From: Zygnema cylindricum
Taxonomy: Eukaryota; Streptophyta; Zygnematophyceae; Zygnematales; Zygnemataceae
NCBI GenBank assembly: GCA_037447655.1
Contig: JBBHKE010001684.1
Location: 124,001-188,000 of the forward strand
DNA: 64,000 bases
Reading direction: 5' to 3'
Shown: positions 57,001 through 64,000 of the stretch, piece by piece
Position numbering within the stretch: position 1 is the first letter of the stretch
Layout: each line of letters opens with the position of its first letter
The notes under the pieces: model-generated
The model's database searches: none
What the model was told of the DNA's origin: nothing
The model's input: only the letters and a program-made list of their open reading frames with translations
Made by a program: the position numbers and the translations under genes

Positions 57001-59602
57001 AGGGAGTGGGTGGAGGAAGAGGGAGAGGGGGAGTTGGAGGAAGAGGGAGAGGGGGAGGCGGAGGGGGATGGGGAGAGGGAGGGGGAGAGAGGGAGAGAGG
57101 GAGAGGGAGAGGGAGAGGGAGAGGGAGTGGACCACAGACCTGCCAGGAAGCTTCTAAGTCTTCCCCCAATTGGCTCCATCCATAACCATTTGTCTCATCT
57201 GACGATAAACTCTCTCGAACTCCATCGTCTCCTACTTCCGATTCACCTTCAAAAACCTCATTCCCATTCACAACTGAACTTCCTCCTCTTCTCCCTCCTT
57301 CCTCTCCACCTTTTTCACTCTCATCTGTCCCATTTCCTCCCTCCACCTCCGACATTGTACTTCTATAATTCATCAACACCCACTCTTTATTTTGTTCCAC
57401 TTCCTCTTCTATCTCTGGTTTCGTCTCTCCTTGCAACTCCGTTTTTCGACCGACAAAGTCGAGATTAACTTCCCCGATCTCTATCATATTGCTTTGTGAC
57501 CTAATCTCTTCCCTCTGACCTCGAATTGCGTTAATGAGGCTCGATTTCCCGACTCCACTAGGCCCAGCAACAACACTCACTTTACCAATCATAAGATCTT
57601 CTAGAGCATTTATACCCGTTCCTGTTTGAACGCTACAAAAATAGGGATCATAGCCCCAAGATTTGAGACGGGACCGCCATTCAGAACGAACCTGGAAAAG
57701 GGCATTTGAGGGATTGATACAAATGAGAGGTTGGGGATTTAAGCAATAGAAAGGAAAGATAACTTCGATGACCACCAATGGGAATGATTTTATTTCCTTT
57801 ACCCTATCTACTGACTTCAAAAAGATGCAGAGGGAGAGGGAGAGGGAGAGGGAGGGAGGGCCGGAGGGAGGGCCGGAGGGAGTGAGGGAGGGACATTCTG
57901 GAATTGGTAATAGAATGAGAAGTTGGAAATTTTGGCACATCAATAGAAAGGAAAGATAGACTTCGATTACCGCCAATGGCAATTATTTGATTTCCTTTAC
58001 CCTATCTACATTCAGACTTTGAAGATCAGGGAGAGGCAGGGAGGGAGGGAGGGAGGAGAGAGGCAGAACGGGAGCGAGAGAGGGGGGAGGGGCAGAGGAG
58101 GGGGAGATTGAGGGTGGGGGAAGAGAGCATTTCCTCCACCTTGTTGCTGAGACTACCAAACAATTATCCTTCGACTCTAACAGTGATAATCAGCTACAAA
58201 TTGTTAGCACTTAAGATGTCGTGCCTTCATTCACTAAAGACCATTTTTTTCCTTGTTTACTTCAGGGTGTGCATTCATGTTTCCTGCCAGGCATGAATTT
58301 TAGCACAATTTTGCACACCCCAATTTGTTCCCGAAATCAATCCCTCTACTTGAAAACTTTCCCAGGCAAATCAGATAGCTTAGTGAAGTGTCTCTTATTA
58401 TAAGAGCACCGTGTGTTTGATTACAAATTATGCCGTAAAGGTTTCAAAACCTCAGAAGTTTTCATCTGTAAAAAAAAAACTCGTTTACCATGATGCACAA
58501 CTAACCATTGCTAAATGCACAATGACCATGGCTAATTGCACAGATCAATCATGGATAATTGCAAAGTTTTCCTTTGAAAGGCCGCTAGAACGATGGCCTG
58601 ATTTTGCCTAATTCACAAAAAAATCCTAAAAAACCTGTAGCTCACCTCAGGCTCGACAAGGTCAACTTTATTAAGAGCTAATGTGAAGGGTACATCTGTA
58701 GCCTCGGCTGCAACCAAAAACCGGCTCAAATTGATAGGGTCTATTTGGGGTTTAGCAAGAGAAAAGAGTAAAAGGAGATGATCCACATTTGCTATGGGAG
58801 GATCAATAATTTGACTCTTTCGAGGGAAAACGTCTTCAATCATCCCTCTCTTGGCAATCCAATCTATGGATCCCAACGAAACAATATCGCCGACTAACAC
58901 TTTTCTCCTTAATTTTTTCAGTAAAGCCCTAACAACACATAGAATTTCTGTCCCTACTTGAGGTTGTTGCAAAGTATGGAAATCGGATGTACTCAAAAGT
59001 TGAGATTCTAAAGCCATTTTTTCATATTGTTGATGAGATTTATGGGCGTTTAGTAAATTAGAGGATGCCGATGACTTGTTTACAACAGGAAATTGATAAT
59101 TTGAAAGATTTGAAGAAAATTCCGATGGTTCTGCACACTTCGTTATTAACACTTTCATAAAATTTGCCTGTGCTGAAACCACCTGTCCTATGGCTTGGCC
59201 TTCTTCCAATGACGTTACGTCAGCTGGCAAAAAATCATTTCGTTGTCGAGGTACATTATCAATAGTAGAAGCAATGCGCATTTTCCTAGTAATTTCCGTG
59301 CCCTTTCCTGACCATCTTCCTCTAGTCTTTGATTTTTGTTTTTCGTTGCTTCCACGATTTTTCCTTCCTGCAAGAATAACCAAACGTTCTTGACATTCTC
59401 GATAATGTTTTTCGACTATTTTACGGTTCGTACTTTCCAGCCAATTGTTGTTCAATAATTGGCGACAAAAGCTCCAGCTGGCACCAAGACGCTGATCAGG
59501 ATTGTCCAAGTTGCGGTCAGAGAGAGGGCGGAAAGAGGTTTGATGAGCAAAACTAGAAGAAGGACAAGTCAGGGAAAAGGAACATGAGACTGAAATAGTC
59601 AT
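54055..59602 (-). CDS. RSGA: RsgA/YjeQ-type circularly permuted GTPase, 5 exons, 702 aa (probably organellar)
   Basis: Exons on the minus strand: 59602-58646, 57691-57140, 56826-56629, 55394-55204, 54265-54055; all GT-AG, phases fit. The G motifs are in permuted order: NKVD (G4, 311-314), GPSGVGKSS (G1, 362-370), the switch region GRSGRGRHTTRHV, DTPG (G3, 546-549), then zinc ligands C581, C586, H588 and C594 in CAFSDCQHLGEPGC. RsgA matures the small ribosomal subunit. I chose the ATG at 59602 over one at 59710 because MTISVSCSFSLTCPSSSFAH looks like a plastid transit peptide. An acidic insert of about 130 residues between G1 and the GEVSGRSGRG switch replaces a short loop in relatives. The tail KPRL-like AEPRLSLKKHRRESRK matches plant homologues. 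Confidence 0.95.
54989..55200. mobile_element. TA-flanked MITE abutting the RsgA exon 4 donor
   Basis: Left end CACTGCCCATAACTATTAG after TA (54987-54988); right end ACCAATAGCGATGTAAGTGA ... GGTG before TA (55201-55202). Exon 4 of RsgA ends at 55204, so on the gene strand the donor GTACACC consists of the flanking TA and the element end. Confidence 0.68.
55389..55606 (-). repeat. RsgA exon 4 acceptor edge repeated in intron 3
   Basis: ACGGATCTGCAAGCCGACAA (55389-55408, exon start plus acceptor on the minus strand) with AAACAGGTTA behind it is echoed at 55462-55500 and 55568-55606. In the echoes the acceptor dinucleotide is lost: on the gene strand TTGCAG becomes TTGCAA and TTGCAT. Confidence 0.88.
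55830..56650 (-). repeat. RsgA exon 3 donor edge repeated through intron 3
   Basis: Real site on the plus strand: AAACTTACTTCGGGAAAGAG (56621-56640). Echoes with GGTAAGACTTACTT and/or GGGAAAGAG followed by AAAAGCCACAA and AAAGTCCTCT lie near 55830-55860, 55934-55970, 56161-56200, 56228-56275, 56320-56365 and 56444-56480. Those at 55934 and 56444 retain a donor-like AAGTAAGT on the gene strand. A family-2 MITE (55992-56142) interrupts the array. Confidence 0.82.
55992..56142. mobile_element. hAT-like MITE (family 2) in RsgA intron 3
   Basis: Starts TATAATTCAAATGTGCGAAA and ends TTTTTCGCACAGTTGAACTATG. Flanks GTTTTAAC and GTATGAAC agree at 6 of 8 bases. The element is essentially one 150-bp hairpin. 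Confidence 0.8.
56935..57128 (+). repeat. (GGGAGA)n purine tract in RsgA intron 2
   Basis: About 190 bp of nearly pure G/A, ending 12 bases from the exon 2 donor at 57139/57140. On the gene strand it is a CT-rich tract just after the 5' splice site. Confidence 0.85.
57826..58105 (+). repeat. (GGGAGA/GGAGGGAG)n tracts in RsgA intron 1
   Basis: Two purine-rich blocks (57826-57896 and 58029-58105) separated by a diverged duplication of about 180 bp: AAAGGAAAGATAACTTCGAT at 57749 against AAAGGAAAGATAGACTTCGA at 57948, both followed by TTTCCTTTACCCTATCTAC. Confidence 0.82.
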
Positions 59603-59852
59603 GGGAGCTCTTCTTCTTTCTTTGTTGTATTTTTGTTTTTTCTGAAAATTTTGTCTTCCTGTCTTTAATGTTCCTATCTGAAAGTTTGCTTTCTTAAAGG
59701 AATACAGCACATCAACCTGCTCAAATTTGCACTCAACTCAGAAGTTTGAAAGTTCGAGGCTGTTGATTTTGATACTCTCGGAGTCTTCGGCATAAAATGG
59801 AGGGTACAGTACTTTATCTGTACTTTAGTACGAACTACAGAAGACAGAGTTT

Positions 59853-60146
59853 GTTTTGTATTGCTACGTGTCGAGATAACATTGTAAATTGCACAAAAAG
59901 GTCACTGTGTTTGAGCTAAAGTATAACTGTGAAACTAGAACAGTAGAACGTCTAGTCTGAGCTTGTTTACGTGATCCTAGAAAAGTGAAAGCATTGTTAA
60001 GGGACAGGCAGCGGACACCAAGTACAAATATGTACACATAATTTAAATGTTGAATTTCAGAATTTTCAGCTCTGCTCGCTACGATTTAGGTGCCACGTGG
60101 CAGCCAGAATAGTTCAAGTTTTTGTATATAAATTGGAAAAGGTAAA
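59853..60146 (+). repeat. About 295-bp direct repeat, left copy (upstream of eS26)
   Basis: GTTTTGTATTGCTACGTGTC ... AATTGGAAAAGGTAAA at 59853-60146 matches 63588-63886 with only scattered differences. Both copies include the palindromic G-box TGCCACGTGGCA (60091-60102 and 63831-63842). Confidence 0.93.
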
Positions 60147-60660
60147 TCACAGTACAGTACAGTACGGCAAATTACAGTACAGGACAGTACTGTACAGTAG
60201 AGTCGTAGAGTACCCCATTTCTTATAGTACTGTTAAAGCCTGTTTCCATGGGTGAAATGCACACTGTTCTTGAACAAACGGAACGTGTACGAAAATGTAA
60301 TTTTGTTATTTATTGATGTTGTCGTTGACGAACCTTTGCCCTAAACACATGAAGGGTTCAGAAAATTCTGCACGTCAGGTGTGGTTTCGGCAAGTGTTCA
60401 CATTAAATGTGCTAACACACGGGAATTCTACATGTGGTAATACAATACTATACGCGTATAGTACCGTGTTATACAGTATCATATGCGTATAGTATGTAGC
60501 AACCACATTTTTGTGCACATTAGGGCTAAGGGACCGCGGTTCAGGACCTGACGTCGAAACAATATATAATTTTCTCCGTCAAATTGTTCTCCCTCTTGGC
60601 CCTGCTGCTTCCTGCTGCCCGCCGACCTTCTATTCCTTTGCCGCCTTTTATTCTGCAGCC
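60147..60660 (+). promoter_or_regulatory. eS26 upstream region and 5' UTR
   Basis: Contains an AGTAC-rich stretch (60149-60205), a small inverted-repeat element with ACTATACGCGTATAGT (60447-60462), a TATA-like AATATATAATTTTC (60560-60573) and a pyrimidine-rich leader (CTCCGTCAAATTGTTCTCCC ... CCTTTTATTCTGCAGCC) just before the ATG, as is common for ribosomal-protein genes. Confidence 0.55.
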
Positions 60661-62438
60661 ATGGTAAGCAGCCACGGTTTCCTTTATCTGTTTCATGATG
60701 ATATAACATACTGCATGCGTATCTTTCCTCTTAGAGGAAAACTGACCTGTATGGACCCTGTAGAATCACCCTTTCTTAACTACCCTAAATATCATGTCTG
60801 TAGGTTTGTTCCGGAAGAAAACTGTACCTATTGCATTCGTATCCAGCAGTCATTCTCTGGCAAATATTTCTCGAACCGGCTACCTTTACAAACATTTTAT
60901 TACTTTACAGAAGCGTGTTTTTGTAAGCTTTTCCGAAGTATCCGAATATAATTGCTGATTTCAGTAAGTATGTATTTATTTATTTTGTTTTCCTTGCAGA
61001 CGGTAAAACGTCGCTCTGGAGGACGCAACAAGCATGGTCGTGGACATGTAAACCCTATTCGGTGCTCCAACTGTGGCCGATGTGTCCCAAAGGTGTTTTT
61101 TTCTCTCTCATAAAACCCTGGCTGTTCAAACGTATGGATAAGATGACTACTTGTATTATCTCAGCGTCATTTTCACTGATTCTGGAGTGCAAATGTTTCT
61201 CCCTTACAAAACCCCGTCTACAGAAATGTATGGGCAAATTTAAAACTGTTATGCTCTTCATTTCACTGACTTCGGACTGCAATTGTTGTCTCATATAATT
61301 TGCTGATTGCGAAATTTCTTAGGAAAATTAAAATTCTCCTCAAAGCATTTTCACTGATTCTGGAGTGAAACCAGAGTGCGATTCTGAATGTTTGTACTTC
61401 AGAAGTAAAAGTACAAAGCTATTGCTGGTAGTAGTGGTGACTTAATGAAGGACTGATTTTAGGAAGTTAGTCACCACAAATGTGTTAGACTCTATTTCAA
61501 TCGAATACTGTTGACATACATGTTTGTTTCCATGGGCGTGATTTTCTCATTCAACAATATTCCTTGTGAATTTAGTACACCCAAGAATAGTCGCATGTCT
61601 TTCTACAAATTCCAAGTGGATCTGTAGTTTAAACTGTTTGTTTCGCCCATCTTTACTTGAGAAGAGATAATATTTTTTAGGTCAATGGAAAGATGCAGGT
61701 AGGTCATTAACAGAAAGCACAGATGACAAGTATCAAATTAGACATAATCTGAAACAAAGCTCAAAGGTTTCTAGACTGCATGAATGACGATCAAGCCGTG
61801 TGAATGTTGTCATATGCTCTGATCTGTTTAATAGTGTACAGTTAATGTGGTGTAATATACTACACTAACATACAATATTTTGGAATATTGAAACATGTGT
61901 GGCTAAGGTTTCCCCAGGCGGGTAGTCAATTATCTCTTGGAAGAAGATAGCTGAGGTTTATCTTTCCTGACCTAATTTCTTTTTTTTTGTCCTCAAGGGA
62001 GCCGAAGCATTCTTACATATCATGGGTTACTGTGAATTTCTGTACTTATAACTGTTTTTCGTCAGCCGACGGTGAGAAAAGTCTTTGCCTTCAGCAATGT
62101 ACGGAAAGTACTCTGTGTATCACTTTTGGCGTTAATCTTTATTTCGCCATTTCAACATTTGTGCATGGGAGAAAATCTGTTTTAAATGGCGAAATAAATA
62201 TTAACGCTAATATCGGTACACGTTAGAGCAATTTTGAAAACGTGCCTATGTATGAAATATGAATATTTCTAGCAGCTATGCTTTGTCATTTTTGACAGCC
62301 ATGAAACTGATATTCTTGCTCATGTTGGTCTCTACTTTGTCTTTTTCTTACAGGACAAGGCAGTGAAGAGATTTTTGGTCCGTAACATTGTTGAACAGGC
62401 GGCAGTCCGTGATGTGCAGGAAGCTTGCAACTATGAAG
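60661..62438 (+). CDS. RPS26: Ribosomal protein eS26, exons 1-3 (3' end outside window)
   Basis: Exon 1 is the ATG alone (60661-60663, followed by GTAAGC). Exon 2, 61000-61092, encodes [20 protein letters not shown] plus [11 protein letters not shown]; exon 3, 62354-62438, encodes [20 protein letters not shown] plus VQEACNYE and ends within a Gly codon. That gives the first 60 of about 110-130 residues of the small-subunit protein eS26, which sits at the mRNA exit region. The Cys pair in RCSNCGRC is the first half of its zinc site; the second half and the basic tail must lie beyond the right edge. No exon 4 is recognisable in 62439-64000, so intron 3 exceeds 1.5 kb. The Met-only first exon is known from other ribosomal-protein genes. 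Confidence 0.95.
61095..61390 (+). repeat. About 105-bp tandem repeat in eS26 intron 2
   Basis: ATTTTCACTGATTCTGGAGTG occurs at 61168 and 61348, with a diverged copy near 61258. TTTCTC(T/C)CTCATAAAACCCT-like sequence follows, starting just after the exon 2 donor. Confidence 0.72.
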
Positions 62439-62987
62439 GTAAGCAGTTTACCTATGGCTGTTCGCCTATGGATTCTTGCCTATGAATGTCGACTAGGACT
62501 TTTACTGATCAATGGTCAAGACTGCGGTTCAATATTTTGAACGTCAGGAGAATATTCCGATGAACATCATGTGTCAGAAGTGATGTCTTGGTTTTTGGTC
62601 TTTCTGTAAAGATAGTCGTTTTGTGGACCTGAGAGTGTTGTGGCTAAATGTACAAGTTTCAGGGTGGATGTACTTATGTAAGTACATTGTGCCTTTCCTG
62701 GCCATTATTTTGTCATATCATTGTTGTTGGCGTTTGCAAGAGTGGGAAAACAACGCTGCAGGCAGAAAGTTTGGAAGTCGTGGTCCTTATTTTCTAGTTC
62801 TGAGAGAAACTGTTGAGCTCCTTGTATTCAATTAAATTCCAGCCTTTGTTTGGAGCAGTTGCAATGCCAATTATATTTCTGGTCCTTTTTTCACTAAGAG
62901 ATCCCCATTCATATCATTGCGTATGTTATTCAAATCATCTCGGAAACTGTAAAATTGATGCAGGTAGTTAGGAACATCGTTTTAGTG

Positions 62988-63575
62988 CAAAACATACAAT
63001 ATGCCCTTAAGACCCATATTGTATTGGTCGAAAAATGAAAAAAAAGGTTACGAGGTTTGAGTTGCACATCGATCGATAGAGAATTAAACGGCATGTCTAA
63101 ATTTTGAAAAAAAATCGGACAAAAAATATTTTTTCTGTGAATTTTGAGGTGTTTTTTATTTCAACCGTCAGATTCGAAAGATCGGACAGTCGCTGATCAA
63201 AGTATTGATCTTAAGAAGATCACATAAAAAGCCCATAACACAACTTACGATAGGACAATTTTTCATATTAGCGTCTGCAATTTTGAAGGCCACACTAAAT
63301 AAAGCCTCAAATTGACCAACCAGGTTGCCTGTCCGCGTTTTTTTTTTTTTTCCGGGTTTTCTTTCCGGCGGAATGTCATCCTACGTCGCGTCAGTTCGCT
63401 AAAAAATTTCGTCAGGTGGCGTGCGCTGTACTATGATCATACGTCATGCTCGTACGATCGTACAGGAGTTTCCGCAACGCACACCCATACAATATGCCTA
63501 CTCTACGCAAGTTTAGTGCCAAGTATTGTGCGCCTACCAAAGGCCTACCATAAAAACGCCTACTTTTGAACTATG
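62988..63575 (+). mobile_element. hAT MITE (family 1), left-truncated and expanded copy in eS26 intron 3
   Basis: Starts within the family interior (CAAAACATACAATATGCCCT, 62988) and ends ACGCCTACTTTTGAACTATG (63575). The left inverted end is missing and about 240 bp of unrelated sequence (about 63260-63480) sits inside. Confidence 0.8.
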
Positions 63576-63587
63576 GTTTGTTTTAAT

Positions 63588-63886
63588 GTTTTGTATTGCT
63601 ACGTGTCGAGATAAACAATGGTAAATTGCACAAAAAGGTCACTGTGTTCGAGCTAAAGTATAACTGTGAAACTAGAACAGTAGAACGTCTAGTCTGAGCT
63701 TGTTTACATGATCCTAGAAAAGTGAAAGCGTTGTTAAGGGACAGGCAGTGGACACCAAGTACAAATATGTACACATAATTGAAATGTTGAAATGTCAGAA
63801 TTTTCAGCTGTCTGCTCGCTACTATTTAGGTGCCACGTGGCATCCAGAATAGTTCAAGCTTTTGTACATAAATTGGAAAAGGTAAA
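63588..63886 (+). repeat. About 295-bp direct repeat, right copy
   Basis: Second copy of 59853-60146, here inside the presumed eS26 intron 3, twelve bases after the hAT end. The left end of a TA-flanked element (CACCGCGAATCGTAATTAGA at 63890) follows at once. Confidence 0.93.
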
Positions 63887-64000
63887 CTACACCGCGAATC
63901 GTAATTAGAGTAAAGAAAAAATTCGGGTAAAAAAACAAAAAAAAACAATTAGAGTTATGATCGCTAATTTGTGTGATAGAACTTTTTCACAGAGGAAGTT

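Noticed and set aside
62439-64000. Exon 4 of eS26 (expected to encode the second Cys pair, a YCVSCAIHS-like motif)
   Set aside because: Searched in all plus frames; only hAT and TA-element sequence and the 295-bp repeat are present, so it must lie beyond the window.
1-64000. tRNA, rRNA or other structured RNA genes
   Set aside because: No tRNA A/B boxes with a matching acceptor stem and no rRNA-like conserved core were noticed by eye; a covariance-model scan would be decisive.

Overview
The window reads as AT-rich nuclear DNA of a green plant-lineage (streptophyte) organism: an early-diverging land plant or a charophyte alga fits, but I cannot name the species. The grounds are many GT-AG introns, plant-type cell-wall genes (CMP-Kdo synthetase with an N-terminal membrane anchor, GDP-L-fucose synthase, plant-type PL4 rhamnogalacturonan lyase), a presumed organelle-targeted RsgA GTPase, and Copia, hAT-like and TA-flanked small transposons.

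Eight genes are well supported. From left to right: the 3' part of an Orn/Lys/Arg decarboxylase-family PLP enzyme (+, 3-1247, cut by the left edge); an intronless F-box/kelch gene (-, 4419-6737); a complete 14-exon rhamnogalacturonan lyase (+, 9687-18825, 646 aa); a complete 8-exon CMP-Kdo synthetase KDSB (-, 19601-26389, 363 aa); a 4-exon PPIE-type RRM protein (+, 27878-30102, 176 aa); a 3-exon GDP-L-fucose synthase (-, 32413-36969, 312 aa); a 5-exon circularly permuted RsgA/YjeQ GTPase (-, 54055-59602, 702 aa); and the first three exons of ribosomal protein eS26 (+, from 60661, running off the right edge). A possible 49-codon spliced gene lies at 26760-27355.

The DNA between 37 and 54 kb is gene-poor: nested TA-flanked elements, hAT-type MITEs with 8-bp target duplications, and a rearranged Copia retroelement (44.3-50.05 kb) with an inverted reverse-transcriptase fragment and a 690-bp tandem duplication. 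Long introns are filled with minisatellites, (CCCTCT/AGAGGG)n tracts and MITEs.

The most unusual signal is what I call exon-edge echoes. In the rhamnogalacturonan lyase, and again in the RsgA gene, the last or first 15-50 bases of an exon together with its splice site are repeated one to several times inside the neighbouring intron, at roughly 50-300 bp steps. Several echo splice sites are disabled (GT to GC, AG to AA or AT) or would give a premature stop. This suggests that introns here grow by tandem duplication of DNA straddling exon-intron boundaries. A separate case is a MITE end that coincides exactly with the 5' splice site of RsgA exon 4.

Three of the eight genes (KDSB, GDP-fucose synthase, rhamnogalacturonan lyase) concern pectin chemistry. 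They are on different strands with separate promoters, so the clustering may be chance.
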